NCBI RefSeq assembly: GCF_032854445.1
Contig: NC_088307.1
Location: 19,668,017 to 19,732,016 of the forward strand
DNA: 64,000 bases
Reading direction: 5' to 3'
Source of the DNA: Liolophura sinensis
Lineage: Eukaryota > Mollusca > Polyplacophora > Chitonida > Chitonidae
The position numbers were made by a program, and so were the translations under genes. Position 1 is the stretch's first letter, and every line of letters starts with the position of its first letter. Shown one piece after another: positions 25,901 to 40,900 of the stretch. The notes under the pieces were generated by a model. It had not been told where the DNA came from. It searched no databases and was given only the letters and a program-made list of their open reading frames with translations.

Positions 25901-28900
25901 ACAACAACTTGTTTGTGGAATTTTTCTTTCATTTTCGTTCATGTTTTGCGTTGTTTCCGCAGAGTCCTGAAGCACTCCATGGACTCAACGGACACGGACG
26001 TGGGACCTTCTCCTGGGTCACGAATGGAAATGTCTCTTTTCTACGTGGTCTTCTTCATTGTCTTTCCATTTTTCTTTGTCAACATTTTTGTGGCCTTAAT
26101 CATCATTACTTTCCAAGAGCAAGGCGAGAATGAGCTGATTGATCAAGATCTGGATAAAAACCAGGTGAGGCTTCATTTTCAGAAGAGTTTGAGCACAGAC
26201 CTGGAAAACCCTGAAAATCCTGGAAGTTAAAAGGCTAATGCAGCTTTTTCAGGCCCTGAAAAATCAGGTTATCTTGTTTTCAAGCCTAGGAAGCCTGGAA
26301 ATTAAGAATCAAGAAAGTTTGATTTGATATTTGAGTGGTGTTTTATGCCGTACTCAAGAATATTTCACTTATACGAGCATTGTGGTGGGATGAAACTGAA
26401 ACCAGCATGAACTGGGCTCGAACTCACAGTGACCGCATTGGTGAGAGGCTCTGGGTCATTATGCTGCGCTAACCAACTGAGTCATGGAGGCCCCTTGGAA
26501 TAAACTGAACAAACGTGAGCTTCTGTACATTCATTACATAATATGCTGAATACTTCCTCTTGGAGGAATTTCTTTTCTGTCATTTTAGAAATTGCTTAAC
26601 ACGTTGTTGTGTATGGTACATGTGAGTGACAAATTTTTCAGCTGATCAGGTCATTGGAATTGGAAAATATTTATTCCAAGATTATGTCTCTCCAAGTGAA
26701 AAAAAAAATTAACAGTTTTCTTAAATGCTTTTTAAATCATTTCAGAAACAATGCATAGATTTCTCCATCAACACCAAACCCATCTGCCGCTACATGCCCA
26801 AAAACAAAAATTCCATAAAGTACAAGATTTGGAGGCTGGTTGTCTCGACCTGGTTTGACTACCTGGTTATGGCCCTAATTGCATTGAACACAGTAGTCCT
26901 TATGATGAGGGTAAGTGATAAGCTCATTTTAATGCTATTAAATGATTGTTTACAGATTAAATTTACATTAGGCAACACCAATCTTATTTTGTGTTTTACA
27001 GGAAAGATGACTCTGAAAAATCCAAACATGGAATAAAAATAAAACAAAAAATAAAAAAAATTATTTTTTTTTCCATGGGGAGGGGGAGATTTTCCTGTTT
27101 TTAAAGGCAATTTGAATATAAATATGTATATGGAAACTGCTATATTTGCAAATTAAATGATTTTCAAATTTTATTTTTATTTTTTTTTTTTGGTACTCTC
27201 AGAAAACATTGAAAAGGATTTATTATGTCCATAAAACAATTAAGATTGGCGTGGCCTTACAACACTAATAAGTATCTACTGCTGAGCACACCATACCTGT
27301 GTGTGGATAAGTTGAGTTGTAATTATTTGTGGATGTTTTTGGAGTTGACCAATTTCCAGTCCATATGAAATTCTATCTGGAAAAGCGAATTGTTTTTTTT
27401 TTTTAATAATTGTTTATACAAATTTCGGCCCCTGTTGGGTTTCACAAGTTTGTAAATCTGTTTCCTCTTAAGATTTGCGGGAAATGACTTCTGGTGTAAA
27501 TTATGCGAAAAGCATTATGTATGGAAAACGTGATTTACAGATTTTTTGTGAAACTTTTGCTTTGCTTCAATTTTTGGCACATAAAGTCTAGAATGACTGG
27601 AGTTGGTGAACTGCTGGTTGTGATTGTTTAGATGGTTTTTTTTAAATTAAAGGGAGATAATCCCATATGGACTTCATTATTAAACACTTGTGTGGTTGTT
27701 TCTAGAAGGGTTACCTAAGAGTGCACGAACCCACTATAGTTGAACTATAGTTGAACTAATGACATTAACGCTAACATGCTTGCTAAGTACGCATGATCTT
27801 AATAATATGACAAGAGCTTAATAACAGAGCCATCTCCATGATTTTTTGTTTTTGTATTAAAATGCCTGTGTAGTCCACAGTCTTTCAAATGTAAGATTTT
27901 CTCTCACATATCATTGCAGTTTGAATACAAATGTTGATGAAGAAAGAATTAAGGAAAATTAAGACAATTCTTCATCTTCAAACTGAAAGCATTTATCAGC
28001 TGCAAAATTTGAAAAGAGTGGGAAAACTTCAGATTTTCCCCCTCTGTATATAGTTTTTTGACAATGATGGATTTTTCAAAACACTTCTTCTTTAAGACAT
28101 GGAATTATACCCAATTCTCTGCATATTTCATTTTAATACTATGTTCATTTTTATTCTGTCTAATCTGTTAAGTTTATTTGATTTTGACTTTTTTTTTATA
28201 TGCCATCAACATTTTCAAAATTTCGAGAAACTTACAATTGAAAGCCCTGAATTAAAATTCTAACAAGTTCTCCATTTCAGTTCTCACCAACGCTTAGCAC
28301 TTTTTACAGTGTATAATGATGTTATAACTGTATTTTACTTGTTACACTATTACATTGTTACATTATTACGTCCCAGTATTACGGTTCAAGCAAGGAGTAC
28401 AAGACCACGCTTCGGTATCTTAATCTATCATTTTCCTGCCTTTTTGGCATTGAGTGCCTTCTGAAGATACTGGGGGGTGGATTAAGGGTAAGAAAGGGGC
28501 GACTGGTGGAAGGCAATCGATGGTTGAGGGGGTTGTGGGTTTTTGGGGGGTTTTTTCCCTCGTTTTTGTATGATTTTTGCATTTTTTCATGCTGGCAAGT
28601 AGTTGAAATAGACAGAATCTTTGCCTTGTTCCAAAGTTTAATATGCAAGTTGGAAGATATTGAAAATTTTGCCAAAATATCAAAATTACAAGTACAAATG
28701 TTGTTAGATAATAATAATAATTGGAAATGCTTGTTTTTAATTTTGTGTGAGAAAAGAAAAAGTAGGCAATGAAGCTTCATTGGTCATTGTTTTCTGTAAC
28801 TTTGCAAGCATATTTGATATATTAGATTGAAGATACATGTTTTGTAAAAAAATATTCTTTTAGAAGTTTATTTTGAGATATACTTGTATGACTTTGGAGC

Positions 28901-31900
28901 AAGTGCTGATGATTTTATAGTTGTACTTGTAGTTTTAGGTGAGTATGGCACAATTAATATAAACAGCCTGGAAATAATCTCACAGCACAGTCATACTCCC
29001 CCCTCCTGGAATATGATAAACTTAACATGTAACCTTTGACCTCCTGTCTTATACACTCAGTACAACAAAGTATGACACTGTCTTGGATCAAGCCACTTTT
29101 GGTTTAGCGGGAGTGAACTGAAAAGTGCTTTGTGTCTATTTCCAAGTTTGTGGGTGAAAGAAAAACTTTCCTACTGCCATGGAAAGTGTCTGGGCCAGTT
29201 AGATCAATGCTTTGAACACGCTATTCAGTTTATGACTAACAAAGGTGTATGGGACATTTTTTTTTGTACTTACCTGCAGCTAGCACTCTGTTGGCATAAC
29301 AACTGAACAGGACTTTAATCTTCAGCAGACCAGTTAGAAAAGTCTAACCAATCTAATTTGTATGCAAATATATGCATAATTTATTCAAAACTAAACTACC
29401 AATACAATGTGCAAACACTCTGAAATTTGGTCAAAGAGTGCCTCTTACATTCATATTATTTTTCATCTAGTTTACACTCTTTATTATGCCAGCACAGTTC
29501 AGGTTGATAAGGAGGTCAGTTTGTTATGTAATCTGGGAGGGTTTTCATCGTTTGTTTTTTTTCCTTTGCCATGGTTTGTATTCTTTTTCCTATAATTAAT
29601 AACCCTGGGGTTTTGTATTTTTTTTTTCTCTCCATAACATTCCATCCTCGACTATACAGTACGATCCGTCCTCAGATGACACTAACTGTAGTCAACACGA
29701 GAATTTCGAACTTGCCCAAAAGTATCTAAATACCATCCTTACCTCACTATTCGCCATGGAGTGTATTCTCAAATTGCTGGCTTTTGGAATAAAGGTTTGA
29801 ATCCTGAACTATATTGTCCACTTTATGATTCCCCGTCAACTGTTTTTTTTTTTTTTTTTCTTCTACTTTGTCCTGTATCAAAGACAACCGTTTTTCTCAT
29901 TTTTTTTTTTGTTTTGTTTTTCGTTTTGTTTTGTTACAGAGTTTGTGAACCAGTAGCTGTTGTGAAGTTTCTGTTTTGTATTCTGCTGTTCCACACTTTA
30001 GTACATGTATTGTACCAGTGGTGTTGATTTCATCAGTATACTGTTCGTTTTGGACAAATTTGATGTGAATTCCATAAATATCAGAGAATGTCTTTAATCA
30101 GTTTACTGACTGGTTTTTCAAACATTTAATTCATTACACAAAGGCTGATCATTGAACCACGTAATCTGGAACGTTATATTGAGTGAAGACAAAGTTTACA
30201 TCCGTGTTCAATCATCTGTATAACAATTGATTGATTTTCAGGAAATTTGGGTGGTGTTTTATACCACACCACACAAGGATGTATCACTTCATATCAAGAA
30301 GGTCAAATTTTATTTGAAGGATACTAGGTAGACCCTTTCCAGGTTTCTGGCACTTTCCCTGACATAAAACTATGAAAAGCAAAAATAGCAAAAGCTGGAT
30401 TTGAACTTGAACCATTGAACCATGGATTCTCTCATTTCCATGGCACAAGTACAGGGCTAATGAAATAGATTAATTCATTATTCTATTTTTGGCGTTGCAA
30501 CATAAGGGAGCGTCCCCATATATCTTGCATTTTTTTCTTCACTTCACAACTGGAAATCCCAAACACAAAAACAAATGATTGTGTCACAGAGTTTTTTTTT
30601 CTGAAGTGTGTTGATGTCTGCTCACAAATTATATCCCTCAACCAGTAATGATTAAGGACAGAATTTTGGCCTCTTTCTGTCATAAAGTGCTCGTTAACTG
30701 ACTTTCGAAAAACTTCACATGCTGCATTTCCTTTTAGCAAAATTTGTCTGGAAGACTTCTACAGAGATCTAGCCTACATTTGGTGGTTTTCTTTGTTTTC
30801 TCCTCTGGACAGCTTATATCCAAGTTCAGTCTCTGCCGTAATTAGATGACATTTTGTTGACGAAGTTAATAATTTGTTTGCCTTCCCTCACCCCCTCACA
30901 GAATTACTCTTTGATTCATGTTTTATGTGCACATCAGAATTTTTTTACGTATAATTTTCCATTTATTTTCTTGAAATACATGTAAAAGATGAAGTTAACA
31001 TAATTTGTATTGACAGAATTTTAGGGAAAAATTGCCCCATATTTTTTCATTTTGGATGTCGACTTATTTAATAATGTCTTAATAATTATAGAGGATGAAG
31101 TGTTGAAACCTGCTCCCTACTCTTTCAAATTTTATTATAAAATCTCACACTTTTTAATTAACAGTTTTAATCACACTTTCGGGGGAATCTACTCTCCTCG
31201 ACATTAGATCCCGCACCCTTTATTTGTATGTCATCTGCATGTTGATTTATATATGTGTTTTAATTGTTGTATTTGTAAATTTCACCACTGTATTCCTACA
31301 CGTAAACATTTATGGTTTGAAGTATTTGACTTACCCAATGTGTGGAATTTTCTGACGTTGTCAGCGAATTCTTCTGCTCTCACAGGAACAAAAACATTAT
31401 TTAACATTTCTAGATTTGTAGAAGTTTTATAATATTGTGTAAGGAAAATATTTGTTCAGTTTTATATTAAATGATATCAATTTATAAAGTTACCACCTCA
31501 GCGTAATTGTTTACAGTAGCTGTTTTGGACAAATAATGAAAGAAAACATTATAATCTTCAGTTTGTTAGCTTTTATTTTGAAAGCTATGAAAGTATGAAT
31601 TAATATGGAATGACCTTTTTGACGACATTAACCTGTCAACCTAGTGAAAGCAGAAGAAATTTTACATAAGACCATCAATAAATTTAAAATAACTACAGTT
31701 GATGTAGAAATTAACTTGTTGTCAAGCTGCTTTGAATATTTTCCTGTAAGTCTTCATTGCATTGTTTACTGTTGCCAGAAAACATTATTTAAATGACTTC
31801 AGTCAATAAATTTTTTGTCCGATTTGGGATTCATGATTTTATTTTTGAAAGAGAAATATAACATTAAATGTTGTCAAAGAGTTGTTACTTTTTATCACAT

Positions 31901-34900
31901 TGTACCAAAAATCTGGAATCTGGTAATAACAGGTAAATATGTTTTTCATATAACACTGGAACTTTAAAAAATTGTAAAAGTAAAGAGAAAGAAATGTGAC
32001 AACAGTAAGACAGTATTATTAGTTATCTGTTTATTTTAAAACGGGTATCATTTGCATTTTTCAATAGAACTATTTCCGTGATGGATGGAATATTTTTGAT
32101 TTTATCACTGTTCTGGGAAGTGCTATAGATGTCGTCTTGAGTGAAATTCAGGTAAGAAAGTGCAGTTTAATTATGTTGATTTTTCTTTATGGTTTGGCCC
32201 CATATCTGCCAGATTGTAAACTGAAGTAAAAATACTATTAAAAGTTTTAAGTGTTTCTTATCTTTCAAATTGATATTTCATTCCTATTTTGCAAAACATG
32301 TATTTATGGCAGTGTAGTTTAACAACATGAAACATGCTTTGCTTTCCAGAACTCCCAGTTTAATTTGAGTTTCTTCAGACTGTTTCGAGCAGCCAGATTG
32401 GTCAAGCTGCTTCGCCAGGGATATACCATCAGACTTCTGTTATGGACTTTCTTACAGTCATTTAAGGTATTGCATGCTCATTACTCAAATGGGCTTAAGT
32501 ATCTGAATTCTTTATATTTCAGTTATCTAAACAAACCAAAAAACTGACAGTAAAGCAGAACATGCCTGAAACTGACTTTTAAAATTGGCAATAACCCATT
32601 TCTGATTCTAAAAATGAAATATCCCACTTCTGACACCAAACATGAAATATTCTCAGTCAACAATTTTTAACTAAATCAATAAAAAAAAAATTCTTAATAA
32701 TATACCACTTCTGACACTAAATATGAAATGTCCCACTTCTGACACCAAACATGAAATATCCCACTTCTGACACCAAACATGAAATATCCCACTTCTGACA
32801 CCAAACATGAAATATTCCACTTCTGACCCTAAACATGAAATATGCCACTTCTGACACTAAACATGAAATATTCCCACACAACAATTTTTAACTTAATCAA
32901 TTGTTAGAACTCTTTCTTCTTTCTTTTTTTACCTTGCTGAAAATCACATTTCTGACTTCTTTGTTCATTGAATCTTTGTTCATGCAGAAATTTGATGGCT
33001 TTTCTGATGGTTTTATGTTATGCTAATGCTCATCGGGTCTTTTTTCCAGGCTTTACCATATGTGTGCCTGCTTATTGTGATGCTCTTCTTCATATCAGCA
33101 ATTATCGGAATGCAGGTATGATGTGTAAAATCTTGAGGTAAAACTATGTGGTGGGATTGGCATAGTTTCAAATTTGCCCATTTATATCTGAGTCAACCCA
33201 GAGCAGTGACAACAGCGTGGTATGGTGGCAAATGGTAACGCAGATTGCTGGAATGTAGCCTCTTGCTAGTTTGCCTCAGGTAGGAATTATTCCAACTGTC
33301 CATATAAATGCTTAGAAGATAGCAACTTTCAGGCTTCTTAGCACCACTAATCGATGCTTAGCAAGACCCTAAGAAAATATAATTTAGAGATAAGAAATAA
33401 ATTGCAGGAGCTGCAAAAGAACCAGGAAACTATCCCCAGAACACCAGTTGGAATGTATATGTACTTGATCTTTTAATGGTTTTTTTTCTTTTTTTTTTTT
33501 TTGTAGGTGTTTGGAAATATCAAACTGGATTCCCAAACAGAGATAAATCGTCATAATAACTTCAGTACTTTTATACAAGCATTGTTGTTACTATTTCGGT
33601 GAGTATTAATTAAGAATCATGAGAAGGATAATCTTATTATTTAGGCCCTTATTTTAATGCTTCAGATATGAATTGTATAAAGATAACCTGGGGATGACCA
33701 TGGACCAGTCAAATGTTCACACAGATCTCTCTGCCTGCTGTTTTGTGCAGATTTGAACAGAAAATTTTGTCTTTCTAAATTACAGGTGTGCAACAGGTGA
33801 GAGTTGGCAGTTAATTATGCAGTCGTGTCTTTACGGAGCACCATGTGACCCGCAGTCAGGCACATCTGAAAGGACGTGTGGCAATGACATCGCCTACATC
33901 TATTTTGTTACATTCATCTTTCTCTGCTCATTCCTTGTAAGTATTTGATTTTAGGTACATCACATTTCAGGCTGTCAACCGATATAACAGTATCAAAAAG
34001 TATATTCATATTGATAGATTTCAGTGGTGCCAGAAACTGTTTGTTTCATTTATTTATTTATTTATTTGAGTGGTGTTTTATGCAGTACTCAAGAATATTT
34101 CACTCATACAATGGCGGCCAGCATTATGGTGGAAACCGGGCAGTGCCCAGGGGAAAGCCACGACCATCCGCAGGTTGCTGGCAGACCTTTCCATTTACCC
34201 ATTCATTTCAATGTGATAATATTGGCACACTTAATTATTTAATTAAGATTTGTATGGTGGGATAAAACCTTATTGCGGAAAGCAGAAAGCGGAAAGCACC
34301 AGATGAAAAAAAACACTAATCTGACTATTAAACTACCCTGATTAAACTTGTTGTCATTAACGTAACATCTATTTTTTTTTTTTGCAAATGTTAAACCTGT
34401 TTTGCATTAACGTGTTTTTGTTCACCTCTCTCTGCAGATGTTAAACCTGTTTGTAGCTGTGATAATGGATAACTTTGATTACCTGACCCGAGACTCCTCC
34501 ATCCTGGGTCCTCATCACCTGGATGAGTACAGCAGGGTCTGGGCAGAGTATGATCCTGGGGCAACGTAAGTGTGAAATTCTACCCCTAAGGCAATACAAG
34601 TACATGTATATACAAAACAGTATCCTAGGTACAAAAACTCCTTCTCCAACAACGTAGCTGCAAGATGTTGCCAGGAGAAACATTCCAGAACAAAAGCTGT
34701 CTTAGGGCGACAAAAGTAGAAAAATGGGACAAGAAGAAATGGGCATACATTAAACTTTTAAGCCAAAAAAGAGATTTTAAAATATTTATTTCACCTGTTT
34801 CTATTTCTTTGCCAAGTCACGCTAACTCCATTCTGTGTCATTCTGTCTCATATTTCTTCTCTAACTCAAAGCTAGAACTGAAACACATTCAAGCAAGATA

Positions 34901-37900
34901 GAAATATTAACCATATATCAGTATTATGTCACATTTACGTCTCTTGTTAATTAGGCCAATTTACAGGTGTAATGTCACGTCTGGTTGATTATTGGGCGGG
35001 CTAGAATTGAAACACATTCAAGCAAGGTAGACATATTAACATATTTGATTGTAGACCACAGTCCACATGGTGCTGCATGTGCTTCTCTTGTTAATTAGCC
35101 AATGTACCGGTGTAATGTTACCTGTGTTTGATTATTGGGCAAACACTGATAAAAATGAGATTTCATCTTTATCTTTTGCGGTTTCACAGAGGAAGAATAC
35201 ATTATACAGACATGTATGAGATGTTGAAGAAGATGGAGCCACCAGTCGGCTTTGGCAAGAAATGTCCTTACAGATTGGCGTATAGAGTAAGTCCCTGTGA
35301 ACCTTCACAAAACTTCATTTTTGGAAATTTCTCTGTTTCATCTAAGGTTTAGCTTTGTTGACACATTTTCATTCATTCTGAATGATTTATCCACCTTAAG
35401 AGGGTTTTTTTTTCTTTGTAAAGTTCTCTAGTCAATATTAATGTATACATTCTAGAGGCTTATTTCGTTGAGAAATCAGCATAAAGCTCAGATATGCCTT
35501 AGGTTTGACTGTTTAATTAGTTGTGTAATAGTTCAGCTATTCAGAATAGTGATACTCATTTTCGTGCAGTTTTACATGAAGGACCTGGTATTTTTGGCTA
35601 TTTATAGAAGCTAATTAGGATGAACATGCCTGTAGCGGAGGATGGAACTGTGCAGTTCACAACAACCCTTTTTGCTTTAATTCGTGAATCTTTGCTCATC
35701 AAGATGGATGTTGGTAAGTTACTTGTTGACAACATGTATGATAAATGACAGGGAATTTCAAAAACCCACGTTTCATGACATAAACATTAAAAGTTGTAGG
35801 TGTTATTTCATTGTGTGTCATTAAAAGAAAGTTTGTAAGACACATTTAAGATGCGTGTAAATTTTCAGTATTATACAAAATGTTTGTGGAATACGCCATG
35901 CATGTAAATCTGACATTTTGTCTGTGGGTTCATGTTTTCAGGGGAAAAAAACATGTCCTATACCCTGCTTGTGTTTGATTTCAGCTGAGAATATGGATAA
36001 AAAAGATGAAGAAATGAAAGATGTTATACGCAAAATGTGGCCGGTGCAGTCGAAGAAAATGTTAGACCTACTTGTCCCACCCAAAGAAGGTAATATAACA
36101 TCATCATGTAATAAAAAATCAAACACTCCCATGTAATTTAAGCAATAAACTGCACTTCATTTGTTACCAGAAAAAAAGAAAAAAAGGACTAAAAAACACA
36201 GTTTTTTCGGTAGCGGTATGTGACTATAATGGCTGAAGAATCTCTGTTTATAGAATGTATGAGTATTCTAAGCAGATATTCAAAGAAATGTCCACAAATG
36301 GACAGTGAGGAGCAGAATTCTTGCAATTTAAATGTTTTTGAAGATATGCCCTTGTAGAGCTGAAGGAGTTGATACTGACTAATAGTAAAACCTGGTCCAT
36401 TTAATACTGTAGATAAGTGTCCAAATGTAACTTTCCGAAAATACTCTTCTTGTAGAGCTCAATGAGTTGAAATTGACCATTAGTAAATTCTGGCTCTTTT
36501 AATAGATATGTGTCAAAATATAACTTTCTGAAAATACCCTTCTTGTAGAGCTCAATGAGTTTTGGTAAAATCTGGCTCTTTTGATAGATAATTGTAAAAA
36601 TACAACATTGTGGAAATACTCTGTTTGTAGAACTCAAAGAGTTGAAATTGACCATTGGTAAAATCTGGCTCTTTTAGTAGATATGTGTCAAAATATAACT
36701 TTCTGAAAATACCCTTCTTGTAGAGCTCAATGAGTTGTGGTAAAATCTGGCTCTTTTGATAGATAATTGTAAAAATACAACATGTGGAAATACTCTGTTT
36801 GTAGAACTCAAAGAGTTGAAATTGACCATTGGTAAAATCTGGCTCTTTTAGTAGATATGTGTCAAAATATAACTTTCTGAAAATACTCTTCTTGTAGAGC
36901 TCAATGAGTTGAAATTGACCATTGGTAAAATCACGTTTTTTAATAAATATGTGTCAAAATATAACATTGTGGAATACTCTTCTTGTAGAAATCAGTGAGC
37001 TGAAATTGACTGTGGGTAAAATCTATGCTGGATTACTGATTGTGGAAAATTGGAAAGCGTTCAAGTCGAGTCTGACTCAAACCAACATGATGAAGCTGGT
37101 AAGTAAAAGCTCTTTTTATTGTAGGTAAATGATCCTCCATGTTGTAAGTATCAGATATAAGTTAAGCCTTTTGAAATCTCTACACACATAAGAAAGGCAT
37201 ATTTGTATGACAAGATTTCAACATTATGTTCAGAATGAATTGTAAATCTAGTGCTGAAAAATATTTAATTAATGGCATTAGATTTTATATTATGCTTTAG
37301 AAAACATTTTAAACGCATGTTCAAACTTCCGTTCTTGGAGTATATAAGAACCGCAAGGAAGTGTGAAAAATTCAAGATGGCTTTTGCCGAATTGAACCTG
37401 CATAGTAATTGAATTCTGACACTTGATGGTTCGTGTAATAGTTCAAAGGTAGCGTTACAGTACGAAGAGTTAGATATCCAGTGATGTCTGCTGTTGTTAT
37501 ACTGTGTGTGTTTTCTACCCATGTATCATAAGAGCTATGGTTCTGATCCTATGTGTAAAAGCTTCGTGTAGCATTGCTCTACGGGCTTCTCAAAGCTAAT
37601 TACTTGTTTCTTGCCCTTTCTGAACAGATTTTCAACACTGTGCATGGACATTGTTGCCCATGAAAATTTCTTTTCAATTTATCAAAATCATTTAAATATG
37701 TAACAGAATTTCTTTATTTTATTTACAAAGACATGTTTTACTGAACGACAAACATACTTAAATAGAGAATGACCAATATAATGTTGGTAAAAATTCAGAC
37801 AGAAAACTGTTAAGAAAAATGGCAAGTTGGAAATGATGAGAAACAAGTGGTTAACTGGTCATTAGCCTTACCCCTTTGTTTCCTTGTGTCATCATAAATT

Positions 37901-40900
37901 GAAATTTGTGAGCTATTTCCTTTTTAGTGTTTTAACCATTCCAGTAACTTTTTATTTGACACATCTGTAATTTGCATTTTCAAATTTGACCTTTTCAGGA
38001 GAAAAAAGAAGAGGTCAGTTTTTTTCTGTAAAATTTCTCATCACTCTATTTAAACGTCAGAATTTTGACGTCTATTGCACAAATGTTCTGACTAGCGACA
38101 AAGCATGGATTTAGCTGATCTAAAAAAAATATATATTTATTAAAAACTGCATTTAATCAGCTGCTAAATGCTTTTCTGTCTGCTTCTGAATTAAATATGA
38201 ACTCACCATGATATGACTGCCATATTGCCAGTGTGGCACTAAGCCATGGTCAATCATTCATTCAATCATTCATTCATTCATTCATTCACTCTTTCTGCTT
38301 TTGCATTGGTTCAGATGTATTTTATCTTGATATTGAAGGACACAAATGCAAATACCTTTTTTGGTATGACTGCTGAGGTGCTTGTCACATTCTCTAATCA
38401 CCCACATTATTAAAGCAAGACAAAAGCTGTAGATCAAGATAGTCCTTTATCGTTTCAATTGTCAAATTTTTATGGTGTCCTTCATTGTGATAGATGTTCA
38501 AATCCATGCTTTGTCATTGTCATTTTTCACAAAAAAATGTTTCACTTTCTGTTCACCTAACACATAACCAAGAGAATTACATGTATGAATGACTTGATCA
38601 TTTGCACTTTTTGATAACCCAATTTTGTGTATTCAGTATCATGTTTGTGGAGTAATTGCATCATTGCACTTCTTTATAAAGCTTGAAAGATGATATTGAC
38701 TGTTCCTAGCAAAGATAATGGAAATCAACATTGTTCCAAAACTTCTGAAAATTAAGCTTTTTTTCTTCTGGAATATCATTTTGTCCTTCACTAGCATGAT
38801 CAGTTTCCTTTTTCTGTCATTTTCTTTCTATACCAATGCAACTTTCATGAGTACTTCTGAAAAATTGAGCAAAAGAAAATAGAAGAAAAAATTGAACTTG
38901 TGAATAATGGAAGACCATTAATTAGCACACAGGATGATTCAGCAGTTTAAATGATTTCTTTCAAAATGTTAAATATTGATAATCTTTAGCTTTTTTTTTT
39001 TTTACGCAAACATAATTATTTCACATTGAAAATAATAACCTGTGCATAGTACGTATTAAGAAGTAAAAATTTTGTACATCCCAAATCATATGTATGTTGA
39101 TGATAATACATTTAGCTTGTTCTGAAATCTAATGTGGAGAAACAAAATGGTTGTAACTGTGGAGGATTCTTTTCATCAAAAAATACTTTAGTAGCTCCGT
39201 TGTTACGGCGTTGCCATGTTGTTATTGTTGTGCACTTATACCCATTTCTCTCTTCTCACTTTTGTATTGTGGTCGTGCCGCCCTTATCAACTCTCACACG
39301 ACCATTCTGGATCTGACTGGTTAACAACCCCATTCCACCGTTTTGATTGGCTGATTGCTGTGCTGGCTGTGCCGTATGCTTCCTGCCCCCCACCAAAAAA
39401 AATTACCCATAATTCCACTGCTTTGTATGGCTTGATTTGGTCTGTATTTTCCATGTCTGTTTGTCTCACATCTCAACATTGTCTGTATCTCTGAAATCTT
39501 CATATTTTTATTTGGCAACAGTCCCAAGTCACAGATGAGGTAAAAACAATATATAATACAGCTCCCCCCTTTTTTTTTTTTTTGAATTTTTGCTGGATTT
39601 TGGGAAATTCCTTTATTATATGAAAGGTCTTTGTATATATCTTTCATTGTCATTTTGAGGCCTTGTTTGTATGGGAATCTATGTTTTTAATTTTATAGAA
39701 CATACAGAAATTTGGGTGCTTGGCTTGTGGTTCATGGTTGGTTCAATAATCCATTTACATGCTTATGGCATTTGAACATTTTCCTGACATTTTTATTCGT
39801 AGTGTTTTACTTCATTACCTCCCCACTGTGCATAAATAAACTTTGACATTCTGTTCAGTGATGAAAAAAAAAAAATAATTGTGACACTGTTTTTAATTAG
39901 CATGTAGAATTTACTAGAATTTTCATGCACATGCTGGATAATGCAATCTAGAAAGTTGTGTATTTTTCTCTGTGTTTTCAGTCCTGAATTTTAATTACTA
40001 GATTCCAGCTTGCAATTTACATATTTCATGATTGACCTATTTGTTGTCATTTCTCAATTTTGCTTTAGACGTGTTTTGAGCAGATAACTGTGCACATTTG
40101 AAAAAGATACCACTTGATGGTTTTAAAGATTAAAAATTGAAACAAAAGTAATGAGGAAAAAAACATGATCAGTTTTTAATGTAAGATAAATGAGAAAAAA
40201 GATTAAGACAATGCAATGTATTTTTACTGTGAAATATTCAAGGTAAATAAGACATTTAAAATAAATATTTGTCTTACTAGAATTTGGTCTGTGGAATTTG
40301 TACTCTATAATGATTGCCTTTTATTAAAGGAAAAGAGCTGTAAAAATCAAAGTAGGCACCACTGAATAGACTTTTAAAAACTATGCTTAAATATGCTTTT
40401 ATTTCTTTTTTAAGATTTTGGTGAAAATAGTTTGAGCTATTCAAACATTTGAATTCTAAAGTGGGCTTTATGAACCATACTATCCGAGGTTAGAAACTCT
40501 GACATCACAGGAAGTTTTTCCAGCTCTAATCACTACACTGAATGTTGGAATAACTCTTTTTGCCCTTGAGTAAAAGATTACTGAAATAATGTTCCCAAAA
40601 ATTCCTTCCATCTGGTGGACATAAAGAAAAAAAGGTGATGTGACTTGAAGAGTTCCAAGGATACCATGATTATGGTCATAAAGCTCACCATAGTATTCAA
40701 ATATTTGAATGCCTTTCAACACACTTACACCAAATCTGAAAAAATAAGTAATGAAAGTGTTTTTACTCTTAGTTTTCATGAAGTCTCTATGGTGAACTTT
40801 ACTTCATATTTTAGCTTTGTTTTACTTGAACAGTTATTGGCTGGAAGTAGTATTTAGAACATGTGTAATATTCAGCTTAGTCAGGGGTGAAAAATTGCTT

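Noticed and set aside
35190-35286. Search for a second EF-hand exon like vertebrate 37a/37b
   Set aside because: Neighbouring introns contain only a two-copy non-coding repeat and no alternative EF-hand reading frame.
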